From NCBI GenBank assembly GCA_016209035.1, contig JACQWX010000024.1, positions 1 to 57,635 of the forward strand: a DNA stretch of 57,635 bases. The letters run 5' to 3'. The DNA comes from Elusimicrobiota bacterium. GTDB lineage: Bacteria; Elusimicrobiota; Elusimicrobia; UBA1565; UBA9628. Shown piece by piece: positions 44,981 through 55,582 of the stretch. The position numbers were made by a program, and so were the translations under genes. The stretch's first letter is position 1, and each line of letters begins with the position of its first letter. The notes beneath the pieces were generated by a model. It ran no database searches and had not been told where the DNA came from. It saw only the letters and a list, made by a program, of their open reading frames with translations.

Positions 44981-45430
44981 CTACGGCCCCCGTGGCACGG
45001 CGTTCTTCAGCCGGTGGACCTTGGTGCGCCGCTCCGGGGCCTTCTTCGACGCCGGGGCGATCAGCGTGGCGCCGCCCGAGCCCGTCCTCCTGTAGGTCAG
45101 CCCCTTGGTGACGCGCAGAAGCTCGAGCGCGTCCCTGACCGTCACGTCGTTGAGGAAGGCCGTGACCCGCACGCCGTCGAGCCCGTCGGCCAGGACGAAG
45201 TTGATCTTGGCTTGGGCGGAGATCGTCTCCAGGTACGACGCGAGCGGCGCGTTCTTGACCTTGATGGTGACGCGGGTCTCGATGGGGTCGAACTCTCCGG
45301 CTTGAGCGGCGGCGGTGCTCGTCGCCTGAGGGTTCGAAGGGCTCTCGCCCGCCAAGGCCCCGGCCGCCAGCAGCAGCAGCGGCGGCAACGCAGGACAGGC
45401 GCGGCAGACCCGGGTGTTTCCAGGGGGCAT
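44981..45430 (-). CDS. Secreted STN-domain (secretin/TonB N-terminal-like) protein
   Basis: The 149-residue protein has an export signal (ALPPLLLLAAGALAGES). A single STN-like beta-alpha-beta unit spans ~residues 50-130: VTIKVKNAPLASYLETISAQ, then INFVLADGLDGVRVTAFLND and VTVRDALELLRVTKGL. This fold is found at the N-terminus of secretins (PilQ, GspD) and TonB receptors. Here it stands alone, perhaps as an adaptor or a degenerated secretin piece. A TGGTACAAT box lies 12 nt upstream of its ATG. It is divergent from the amylase gene. Confidence 0.7.
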   Translation of the reverse strand: MPPGNTRVCRACPALPPLLLLAAGALAGESPSNPQATSTAAAQAGEFDPIETRVTIKVKNAPLASYLETISAQAKINFVLADGLDGVRVTAFLNDVTVRDALELLRVTKGLTYRRTGSGGATLIAPASKKAPERRTKVHRLKNAVPRGP

Positions 45431-45442
45431 CGGCGCGCCCGG

Positions 45443-45448
45443 ATTGTA
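45443..45448 (-). promoter_or_regulatory. Extended -10 element TGGTACAAT for the STN gene
   Basis: Identical in its nine bases to the box before the secreted protein at 8804-9736. It is 12 nt from the start codon. A TATGCT box for the divergent amylase lies at 45491-45496, 5 nt before its ATG. Confidence 0.4.
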
Positions 45449-45501
45449 CCATTCCTGGGATCGCGCGGGACGGGCCCTGGCTCGCCGCGCTATGCTAACA
45501 T

Positions 45502-48321
45502 ATGCGCGTGAGCCGGCGACTGCGGTTCCTCCTCGGTGGAGCGCTCGCGGCCTGCGCGGTCGCTCCGCAGCGGGCCGCTCGCGCGGCCGGCGGTTCTCCG
45601 CTTCCGGCCGTGCCTGGGGTGGCGGCCGAAGGCAGTAGGGGGACCCCAGGCGCGGTCTCAGAGCCCGTCGATGGCCGCGACCAGGTCGTGTATTTCCTGA
45701 TGACGGACCGGTTCGCGGACGGCGACCCGGCCAACAACGACCAGAAGGCGGGCGAGTTCAACCCCGCGGACGGCCGCTTCTACAGCGGGGGAGACCTCGC
45801 GGGAGTCCGATCGAAGCTCGACTACCTCCAGGACCTGGGAGCGACCGCGGTCTGGATCACGCCTCCGGTCGCCAATGTCTGGTACGATCCGGTCCTGAAG
45901 ATGGCGGGCTACCACGGTTACTGGGCGGCGGATTTCAAGAAGGTGGACGCCCACCTGGGCACGCTCGAGGACTACCGGGGCCTCTCGTCCGACCTGCACC
46001 GCCGCGGCATGCTCCTCATCCAGGACATCGTCACGAACCACACGGGCGACTTCTTCTCCTATCAGGGGCCCTACGACCCGGCCGACCCGGCGAAGAACTT
46101 CCGGCTCAAGGCCGGCATGGTCCCCAGCCGGCCGACCCAGCATCCCTTCTCGATGAACGATGCCGGCCAGGCTGGTGCCCGGCGCCTGGCCGCCTACCAT
46201 TGGACCCCCGACGTGGCGGACTTCAACGACGAGGCTCAGCTCCTCACCCATCAGGTCAGCGGCCTCGACGACCTGGACACCGGCCAGCAGCTCGTGCGGC
46301 GCGTCCTGAGGGGATCCTACGACTACTGGATCGAGGCCGTGGGCGTGGACGGCTTTCGCATCGACACGGCCAGGTACGTGGAGCACGACTTCTGGCGCGA
46401 CTTCCTCCATTCCACGGACCCCGCCGTCCCGGGCGTGGAGGTCTTCGCCCGGCGGCAGGGCAAGGAGGGCTTTCTGACCTTCGGGGAGGTCTGGACCAAC
46501 GCGACTCCCTTCGCGGACAAGGAGGACGTCCTGACCGCGAGCTACCTCGGCGCCGCGGACCGGCCGGAGATGCGGGCCGTGCTGAATTTCCCCCTCGCGC
46601 TGGAGCTGCGCGCCGTGTTCGCCAAGGGAGCGCCCCCGGCCCGGCTCAAGTACCGGCTGGAGAGCATGAACCGCCACTACGCCGGCGGCCGGGCTTCGGT
46701 CAACTTCATCGACAACCACGACATGCCGCGGTTCCTTTCCGAGTCGAGCGAGGAAGGCCTCATCCAGGCCCTGGCCGCGCTCTTCACCATCCCCGGGATG
46801 CCGGTCGTCTACGCCGGGACCGAGGTGGGCTTAAGCGAGACGCGGGGCTCCATGTTCGCTGGAGGCTTCGGGTCCGGAGGCAGGGACCACTTCGACCGGA
46901 GGCATCCTCTCTACGGCGTCATCAAGTCCCTGGCGGCCCTGCGCCGGGCCCACCCGGCCCTGCGGCGGGGCGCGTTGGTCCCGCTGGACGGGGCGGCTTG
47001 GGGCGCCGGCCCCTTGGCGTACCGGCTTGATCTGGGCGAGGAGCGCCTGCTGGTCCTGTTCAACACCGCCGACGAAGAGATGCTGCTGGCTCATCTCGAG
47101 ACCGGCCTTGCCGAGGGCACGCGGCTCGAACCGCTCTTCTCGCGAGGAGCCGAGGCCCGGGGCCTCAAAGCCGGCGTCGGGGGGCGGCTCCTCACGCGCC
47201 TGCCGGCCCGCAGCACCCTGGTCTTGAAGGCCGGGGCGCGGTCGAGGGCGGAGCCCGAGCGTCCCGGCGGCTTTTCGGGGATGGCGTTGGCCGCCGGGGC
47301 GGTCGAGCCGCAGGAGTCCGAGACGCTCGAAGCCGGGGTGATGATCACCAGGACGCGGGGGGGCAGCGTCCGCAAGGGCAAGGTGACGGTGGAGGGCAGT
47401 TCCGCGGGGCTCGACTCGGTGTCCGTGATCGTGGACGGCCGGCTCGGCCGGCCCATCCCGGCCAGGGTGCTGACGGACGAGAGGTGGGTGGCGGAGCTCG
47501 ACGGGGGTTCCCTCCCCGACGGCGAGCATTCCCTGGTGGCGATGGGGGTCGCGGGCTCGACCACGGTCTGGTCCCCGGCCCGGGCCATTCCCATCGACCT
47601 GCCGTTCGTGCTGTCCGCGTCCGTGGAAGACCCGGTCGGAGACGACAAGGGGCCCACGGGGACCTACCGCTACCCCTTGGCGCCGGGGTTCCAAGGCAGG
47701 GCTGACATCCAGCGGGTCCAGCTTTTCCGCCGCGGGTCCGCCGCCAAGCTCGTCATCAAGCTGGCCAACGGCGTCTCGGATGTCTGGAATCCGGCCTTCG
47801 GCTTCGACCATGTCTGCTTCGACGTCTACGTCGATCTCCCCGAAGCCGTGCCGGGAAGGAAGGGCCAGGCCGCGCTGCCGCGGCTCCATGCTGGGATGAA
47901 AGGCGGGGGGGATTGGGATTTCGCGGCGTTCCTGGCCGGATGGAAGGTCGGCCTCTACTCCAGCGAGGGAGCTGCCGCCGAGGGTTTCGGCCCCTCCCTC
48001 CAGCCCGCGCCGAGGGTGAAGGCCGACAAGAAGGAGGGGACCGTGGAGGTCGAGCTCGACCTCCACGCGTTCAAGGGCGCGCCGTCATTCGACGGCGCGA
48101 GATTCTACGTCACTGCTTGGGATTATGACGGCGTCGAAGGGAAGCTCCGGCCGCTGGCCGAGGAGCCGGCTGAATTCGTTTTCGGGGGCGGGGAGCCGGA
48201 CGGCCCCCGCATCATGGACGACACCGCGGTCTTCCCCGAGGACCGCGCGACCGAGCGCTATCGCGAGGAAGCGCCGCCTCCACACGCCGTCAGGGCGCGG
48301 CCAGGAGAAAGGAAACGATGA
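45502..48321 (+). CDS. Secreted GH13 alpha-amylase with glucodextranase-like C-terminal module
   Basis: The 939 residues have a signal peptide (RFLLGGALAACAVAPQRAAR), then a GH13 barrel: VVYFLMTDRFADGDPANND, region I DIVTNH, region II VDGFRIDTAR (nucleophile), region III TFGEVWT and region IV NFIDNHDMPRF. All catalytic residues are present. A beta-sandwich follows, then Ig-like and, from ~residue 690, a module starting VEDPVGDDKGPTGTYRYPLA with NPAFGFDHVCFDVYVDLPEA, typical of the C-terminal carbohydrate/surface module of glucodextranases and amylopullulanases. It likely degrades starch or glycogen at the cell surface. It overlaps the next gene by ATGA. Confidence 0.88.
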   Translation: MRVSRRLRFLLGGALAACAVAPQRAARAAGGSPLPAVPGVAAEGSRGTPGAVSEPVDGRDQVVYFLMTDRFADGDPANNDQKAGEFNPADGRFYSGGDLAGVRSKLDYLQDLGATAVWITPPVANVWYDPVLKMAGYHGYWAADFKKVDAHLGTLEDYRGLSSDLHRRGMLLIQDIVTNHTGDFFSYQGPYDPADPAKNFRLKAGMVPSRPTQHPFSMNDAGQAGARRLAAYHWTPDVADFNDEAQLLTHQVSGLDDLDTGQQLVRRVLRGSYDYWIEAVGVDGFRIDTARYVEHDFWRDFLHSTDPAVPGVEVFARRQGKEGFLTFGEVWTNATPFADKEDVLTASYLGAADRPEMRAVLNFPLALELRAVFAKGAPPARLKYRLESMNRHYAGGRASVNFIDNHDMPRFLSESSEEGLIQALAALFTIPGMPVVYAGTEVGLSETRGSMFAGGFGSGGRDHFDRRHPLYGVIKSLAALRRAHPALRRGALVPLDGAAWGAGPLAYRLDLGEERLLVLFNTADEEMLLAHLETGLAEGTRLEPLFSRGAEARGLKAGVGGRLLTRLPARSTLVLKAGARSRAEPERPGGFSGMALAAGAVEPQESETLEAGVMITRTRGGSVRKGKVTVEGSSAGLDSVSVIVDGRLGRPIPARVLTDERWVAELDGGSLPDGEHSLVAMGVAGSTTVWSPARAIPIDLPFVLSASVEDPVGDDKGPTGTYRYPLAPGFQGRADIQRVQLFRRGSAAKLVIKLANGVSDVWNPAFGFDHVCFDVYVDLPEAVPGRKGQAALPRLHAGMKGGGDWDFAAFLAGWKVGLYSSEGAAAEGFGPSLQPAPRVKADKKEGTVEVELDLHAFKGAPSFDGARFYVTAWDYDGVEGKLRPLAEEPAEFVFGGGEPDGPRIMDDTAVFPEDRATERYREEAPPPHAVRARPGERKR

Positions 48322-49436
48322 AGTCCGAGACATTGTTCGTCGCAGCCCTCATGGGCTTGGCCGCGGCGTTCCCGGCGGGGGCGGCCTGGGCCAAAGGCCC
48401 AGGGGCCGAGCCTTTGCGCGCCTTGGAGGGCGCGCAGGTCAACGACATCGCCTTCCTCGGCGATTCCTATGCCGTCGGCACGACGTCGGGCCTGTTCCAT
48501 CTGGACAGGATGCTCAAGGTCTTGGGCCGCCGCGCCGACGCGGGCTCGGTCTCGGCCCTCGCGGCGGACGGGAACACCTTGTTCGTCGGCTCGGAATGCG
48601 GCCTGTTCAAGGAAGAGAAGGGCCGATGGTCGAGGGTTCCCGTGCTCAACGGCCTCAAGGAGGAATGCGACGGGAGCCTCGGCGTGAGGGCCATGTGCCT
48701 CAACGTCCAGAAGGCGAAGAAGGGCGGTAGGCCCCGCAAGACCTTGTTCCTGAGCCTCGAGGACGCCTCGACGGAGAGCGTGGAGCCTTTGGGGCTCTTC
48801 GCCTACGACGTGGCCAAGGGGACGGGGGCGCCCTTCACGGCGCTCAAAGCCTTCGGGTCTCCACCGGTCACGGCCATGCTCTGCGCCGGCGAAAGGGTCT
48901 ACTTCGGGACCGACGATGAGCCTCAAGTCCCGCAGCCGGGCCATGTCTTCGCCGTCGAGCTCCCCTCCATGGCCGCCTCGCCGGCGACGGAGGGCATGCC
49001 CCGCGCGGACGAATTCGACGTCGCGGAGATCACCGCCCTGCACCGCAAGGGAGGGGTGCTGTTGGTGGGCCGCTACGCGGGCCACGGGACCGGGCAGTGC
49101 GTCCTGGCCGCGGGCCGCCTAGCCGCCGGCCGGGACGCGAAATGGTCATGCCTCCTCAAATCCGAGGCCGACCGCCTGGAAGGCATCAGCTCGATCCAGA
49201 GTGTCGGGAAAGGGTATCTCGCCGGGTCGGGCCTGATGGCGAACGTGGACGCCGCGCGGGTCTTCCACGTGGGAGAGGATCTTTCGGTCTCGGAGATCGT
49301 AGGCCTTCCTCTGCGCGGCCAGCTGGTCAGCCTCCGGGTCCGCGGCGGGAAGGCCTTCCTGGGCACTACGGACGGCCTGGTCGTGCTGCCGGTCGGCGAC
49401 CTCCTGCCTCCTAGCGCTCCCCGGCCACGTCCATGA
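48318..49436 (+). CDS. Secreted beta-propeller-like protein, function unknown
   Basis: The 372-residue product has a signal peptide ([20 protein letters not shown]) and repeated strand-rich units of ~45 residues with a common pattern ([60 protein letters not shown]), suggesting a small propeller of the NHL/WD-like type. It is coupled to the amylase gene (ATGA) and could be its extracellular partner. An R4 hairpin (48385-48403) occurs at the end of the signal region. Its 3' end overlaps rfbA by 26 bp, convergent. Confidence 0.65.
   Translation: MKSETLFVAALMGLAAAFPAGAAWAKGPGAEPLRALEGAQVNDIAFLGDSYAVGTTSGLFHLDRMLKVLGRRADAGSVSALAADGNTLFVGSECGLFKEEKGRWSRVPVLNGLKEECDGSLGVRAMCLNVQKAKKGGRPRKTLFLSLEDASTESVEPLGLFAYDVAKGTGAPFTALKAFGSPPVTAMLCAGERVYFGTDDEPQVPQPGHVFAVELPSMAASPATEGMPRADEFDVAEITALHRKGGVLLVGRYAGHGTGQCVLAAGRLAAGRDAKWSCLLKSEADRLEGISSIQSVGKGYLAGSGLMANVDAARVFHVGEDLSVSEIVGLPLRGQLVSLRVRGGKAFLGTTDGLVVLPVGDLLPPSAPRPRP
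48385..48403. repeat. R4 hairpin, copy 6
   Basis: CCTGGGCC-AAA-GGCCCAGG, encoding AWAKGPGAE, the same peptide (AWAKGPGA) produced by copy 3 in the YfhO-like gene. Confidence 0.7.
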
Positions 49437-50280
49437 GGTAGCGGCCGTAGCTGGTCTTGCCCAGCCGGTCGGCCAGCCGGAGAAGCTCCTCTTTGCCGAT
49501 GTAGCCGAGCCTGTAGGCGATCTCCTCGACGCAGGCGATCTGGAGGCCCTGGCGCTTCTCCACGATGCGGACGAAGTCCGCCGCTTCCAGCAGCGAGTCG
49601 TAGGTGCCGGTGTCGAGCCATGCGAACCCGCGGCCCATGATCTTGACGGTGAGCTCGCGGCGCTTGAGGTACTCGTTGTTGAGGGCGGTGATCTCCAGCT
49701 CGCCGCGGCCGGAGGGCTTCAAGGACCGCGCGAGCCGGGGGGCCCGGCTGTCGTAGAGGTAGAGCCCGGTCACCGCGAAGTTCGATCTGGGCTTGGCGGG
49801 CTTCTCTTCGATCGACAGGGCCCGGCCGTCGTCGTCGAAATCCACCACGCCGTATCGCTCGGGGTCGCTCACGTAGTAGCCGAAGACGGTCGCTCCCGTG
49901 TTCTCACCAACGGCGCGGCTCAAGAGGTCGGGCAGCCCGTGTCCGAAGAAGAGGTTGTCGCCGAGGATGAGCCAAACGGAGTCCCCTCCGATGAACCTCT
50001 CCCCGATGACCAGCGCCTGGGCGATGCCTTGGGGCTTGGGCTGGGGAGCGTAGCGCAGGCGCAGGCCCAGGCGCGAGCCGTCGCCTAAGAGGTCGCGGAA
50101 CCTGGGGAGGTCCTTGGGCGTCGAGATGACGAGGATGTCGCGGACCCCGGCCAGCATCAGAGTCGCCAGCGGGAAATACACCATCGGCTTGTCGTAGACC
50201 GGGAGCAGCTGCTTGATGGTGGGGATGGTGATGGGGTGGAGCCGGGTGCCGGCGCCGCCCGCCAGGATGATCCCTTTCAT
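49411..50280 (-). CDS. rfbA: Glucose-1-phosphate thymidylyltransferase
   Basis: The 289-residue protein has the usual length for RfbA/RmlA, which makes dTDP-glucose for deoxysugar (for example rhamnose) synthesis. Motifs are [17 protein letters not shown] (nucleotide-binding loop), [33 protein letters not shown] (metal Asp), [19 protein letters not shown] and [19 protein letters not shown] 50280 follows glgP by 11 bp. No rfbB, C or D is in the window. Confidence 0.95.
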   Translation of the reverse strand: MKGIILAGGAGTRLHPITIPTIKQLLPVYDKPMVYFPLATLMLAGVRDILVISTPKDLPRFRDLLGDGSRLGLRLRYAPQPKPQGIAQALVIGERFIGGDSVWLILGDNLFFGHGLPDLLSRAVGENTGATVFGYYVSDPERYGVVDFDDDGRALSIEEKPAKPRSNFAVTGLYLYDSRAPRLARSLKPSGRGELEITALNNEYLKRRELTVKIMGRGFAWLDTGTYDSLLEAADFVRIVEKRQGLQIACVEEIAYRLGYIGKEELLRLADRLGKTSYGRYLMDVAGER

Positions 50281-50291
50281 GGGGTTCCTTG

Positions 50292-52742
<2,451 letters not shown>

Positions 52743-52769
52743 GGTTTCCTGCTCCTCATGCGGCCGATG

Positions 52770-54830
52770 TCAGTGCTCCAATCGAACCAAGACCCTCTCC
52801 CCTGCCCCCGACAAACCCGGAGTCTGCTCACGGTTCTGGCGCCGAGCGTCTTCCTGGACATGGGGTGTCAGATAATCGAAGAGCCCCTTGGCTGTGATTT
52901 GGCCCGAGGAATCCCTAGCCCCACCCCGCAACCCCTTCAGAAAATGGTAAGTGAAAATCCCGTACTCTGCTTCTTCCAGGGCTCCCGTAATCTGCTCACC
53001 CGAGGCCGCCGAGAACACCGTGAGATTGCCCCCTGGCACTTGCCCGGCGTTCACTCGAACAACCAGAGGCCGGGCTCCCTGGGCTAAGACCGAGCGGCCC
53101 CCAGCGCCTGAAAAGCAGGCATCGAGGGCGACGGTCACTTCCTTGGCCTTGAGCCTGCCCAGGGCGGCGAAAAGCTGCTTAAGGGAATAAGCGGTGCTTT
53201 GCAGGAACTGTGGATTCCCGTCCCAGGGCACGAGGTAAGCGTCTCCAGACTCCGGGTCAGGCGCACCGTGACCAGAGAAGTAGACGAAGACTTTGGACTC
53301 GGGCTGGACGTTCTTTGGAAGCCACTCCTCAAAGTAGCTCATAAAACTGCTCTTGGTCGCCTTGTCCCGGGTGAGAAAGATGATGTTTTTCTTGGGGAAT
53401 CCCATGGCGATCAGATGAGAGCGGACCGCTGTCGCGTCCCGGTCCGCATAGCTGGCAACAGGCAAACTCTGGTATTTGTCGATTCCGATCACGATGGCGA
53501 AGTCGGCGGGCCGCGCCGTGAGCCGGTAGGGCGGAGCACCGAGGGCTTCGGTATCGGTGCTGGCCTGCGGCGCTGCCACCTTGGCCTCTACCGTCAGGAC
53601 CTGCGGCAGGGGCGCGGGCTCTCCTAGTGCGAGGTTCAGCGGAAGGTCGGCTCCGTATTTCCCCCATGACTCAGTGACATTGAGTGCAAGGGGCAGCTCT
53701 TTGCCTCTGAAGCGCATATTGACCACGAAGTCAAAGAGGGCTCTGGCCGAGCGGCCTGGCTCCAGCGTGCCCAGTATGACAGTGGCATCTCCCGAGGCGA
53801 AAATGTCAGCACTCTTGATTTCAAGGGCGGCGACAACGTTGGATGCCAAGCCGTTGCCGGAGTTCTTAACCGTAACATCAACTTGCGTAACTTCTCCCGC
53901 TCTGACCACTCCGCCTCCGATGGAGACTGCGGAAACCTCAAGCCTCGGCGCCTTGAAAGCCTGGGTCTTGAACTCGACGATCTTGGGTGAGGCATCGAAG
54001 CCGTTCGCCTCATGGGCTTCAATCTTGACCTGCGCCCTGCCATTGGCGAGCTCCTGCGACGACTCAAGAGCGATTGATTGGGTCTGGGTCTTGCCCGGTC
54101 CGATCTCCCCCAGTTCGGCCATTGCTGGGACAGCGATGCCGGAGACTCCCCCAACGCTTGCTGCGAGGTTGACACCATAGGCCGGTCCCTTGCCCGAATT
54201 GGTCACGCTTACAGCAAGGGTTCCGGTCTCCCCGGCATCGAGCATGTTGTTTCCCGAAGGCTCTTTGAACGAAACCTGTGTGGCCAGCCTGGGCGGGACC
54301 GTGGGCTTTGGAATATCGCTTGCTTTTGTTGCGGCGGTCTTGCGCCATTCCTGGCCGACACTGGATACCCTGAGGTGTTCCCAAAAGTCAGGACCAGGTG
54401 CAGTGTCGTTGGGAGGAGTGTTTCGTAAGGTTACATGCAGATTCTTGCCGTTCCAATATTGAGAGTCACTGGAAAGATTATAGAGGCCCCCGCTGAGCCA
54501 GTCCACAAGCAATCCAGCAGGGGAGAGGCTCAGGAAAATAATGTTGCCGAGGCTCCATCTGCTGAACTTTCTCTTAAGAGAAACATCGACATAAGAATTC
54601 CAACTTTCCGGATTGATGACAATCGTGTGATTGCGATTGCGTTTTAGACCGAGAACTAAGGGGGTTGTTCCTTGTGGAGTTGAATCAAGGAGGACAGTGG
54701 CTCCTGAAGGGTCGCTTGAAATCTGAACATTCTGTCTTGTTCCATGGATAATTGTTGCGCACCCTGGCAGGAAAAACAAGGAGGTCGTCAGGCAGGAGGC
54801 GGCGAGGAGGAGGCACCAGGCCCTGCGCAT
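52770..54830 (-). CDS. Lipoprotein with PEGA-like, CARDB-like and caspase-like (C14) domains
   Basis: The 686-residue protein has a lipobox FLPGC (Cys ~24) and a PEGA-like domain (VQISSDPSGATVLLDSTPQG, ~33-75). Next are a membrane-associated stretch (LGNIIFLSLSPAGLLVDWLS) and two CARDB-like beta-sandwiches (~185-420, e.g. LDAGETGTLAVSVTNSGKG, VRAGEVTQVDVTVKNSGNG). A caspase-like peptidase domain follows (~445-686): FAIVIGIDKYQ, catalytic His in VFVYFSGHGAPD and Cys in VALDACFSGAGG. Base composition is visibly more AT-rich than all neighbours, suggesting transfer. TATACT sits 6 nt before the ATG. It lies 27 bp upstream of glgP on the same strand. Confidence 0.85.
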   Translation of the reverse strand: MRRAWCLLLAASCLTTSLFFLPGCATIIHGTRQNVQISSDPSGATVLLDSTPQGTTPLVLGLKRNRNHTIVINPESWNSYVDVSLKRKFSRWSLGNIIFLSLSPAGLLVDWLSGGLYNLSSDSQYWNGKNLHVTLRNTPPNDTAPGPDFWEHLRVSSVGQEWRKTAATKASDIPKPTVPPRLATQVSFKEPSGNNMLDAGETGTLAVSVTNSGKGPAYGVNLAASVGGVSGIAVPAMAELGEIGPGKTQTQSIALESSQELANGRAQVKIEAHEANGFDASPKIVEFKTQAFKAPRLEVSAVSIGGGVVRAGEVTQVDVTVKNSGNGLASNVVAALEIKSADIFASGDATVILGTLEPGRSARALFDFVVNMRFRGKELPLALNVTESWGKYGADLPLNLALGEPAPLPQVLTVEAKVAAPQASTDTEALGAPPYRLTARPADFAIVIGIDKYQSLPVASYADRDATAVRSHLIAMGFPKKNIIFLTRDKATKSSFMSYFEEWLPKNVQPESKVFVYFSGHGAPDPESGDAYLVPWDGNPQFLQSTAYSLKQLFAALGRLKAKEVTVALDACFSGAGGRSVLAQGARPLVVRVNAGQVPGGNLTVFSAASGEQITGALEEAEYGIFTYHFLKGLRGGARDSSGQITAKGLFDYLTPHVQEDARRQNREQTPGLSGAGERVLVRLEH

Positions 54831-54836
54831 GGCCTC

Positions 54837-54842
54837 AGTATA
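54837..54842 (-). promoter_or_regulatory. -10 element TATACT before the caspase-like gene
   Basis: TATACT (5 of 6 to consensus) lies 6 nt upstream of the ATG at 54830. A CTGGCA box (4 of 6) is 19 nt further upstream. A leaderless or near-leaderless mRNA is implied. The rest of the gap 54843-55008 shows nothing I recognise. Confidence 0.4.
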
Positions 54843-55008
54843 TCAACTGGGGGCCGCTCCTTGCCAGTGGGGTGCGGGGAAGATTTGTAGGCAGTCGGCC
54901 CTCCGAACCCTCTTGAGGAAGGCCGGTGCGACAGACATGCGCCAGTGCATGCAGGTCTGCGGGGCAGGTTCTTGCTCGGGACAGGGTTCTGTCTCACTCC
55001 TCTTCCCG

Positions 55009-55368
55009 ATGGAACTTTTTCGCCCCTGGATCGTATATTGGGACCTGATGAAGAGCGCCTTTCACGCCAAGAAACGGCCCCTGCGCAGACGCGACAGGAA
55101 AGGCGGCCGCCCGCTCCTGCCGCCGCGCCAATGCTTCGATGCCCTCCTGTGGCACCTGGCCAGCGGCCTGCCCTGGTCCTGCCTGCCGGAGAGATTCGGT
55201 TCTCCCAGGACCGTCCACCGGCGGCTCAGGCGATGGCCTGAGCAAGACGGCCTGGGCACGGCGTGGAGGCGCTACCTGGAGCATCTGCCGGCCGAGAAGG
55301 TCCGGCAGTGGAGCGCGGTCTTCGGGTCCCGGCCGGGCAGGAAGCGCGGGTTCTGGTATTGGAAATGA
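55009..55368 (+). mobile_element. IS5-family transposase, N-terminal (DUF4096) domain only
   Basis: From ATG 55009 (MELFRPWIVYW), 119 residues contain RKGGRPLLPPRQCFDALLWH, LASGLPWSCLPERFGSPRTV and HRRLRRWPEQDGLGTAWRRY, the helical DNA-binding N-terminal domain of IS402-like IS5 transposases. The DDE catalytic part is absent, and the frame ends in a basic tail (SRPGRKRGFWYWK). No inverted repeats are evident. It is either a truncated insertion sequence or a domesticated domain. The same frame is open back to 54829. Confidence 0.65.
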
Positions 55369-55380
55369 TAAGATGCGCTC

Positions 55381-55572
55381 ATGAGCCAGCCCGCGACCCG
55401 CAACCTGGCAGTCTTGATGACGGACATCAAATGGAAGCACGCCCTGACCAGGGCCATCATCTCCCTGGTCTCCGGCTACGGGCTCTCCCTGGGCTATCTC
55501 TGGGCTTTCTGGGAGAAGGACCGCCGGGGCTGGCACGACCTGCTGGCCGGGACCGTGGTGGTGCGCCGGTAA
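55381..55572 (+). pseudogene. RDD-family membrane protein fragment
   Basis: The 63 residues end in LSLGYLWAFWEKDRRGWHDL then LAGTVVVRR, the C-terminal signature of RDD-domain proteins. The usual first two membrane helices with the RDD motif are missing, so only the last third of the domain remains. It follows the transposase fragment by 12 bp, and the insertion may have caused the truncation. Confidence 0.55.
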
Positions 55573-55582
55573 GGAGCGGGCC

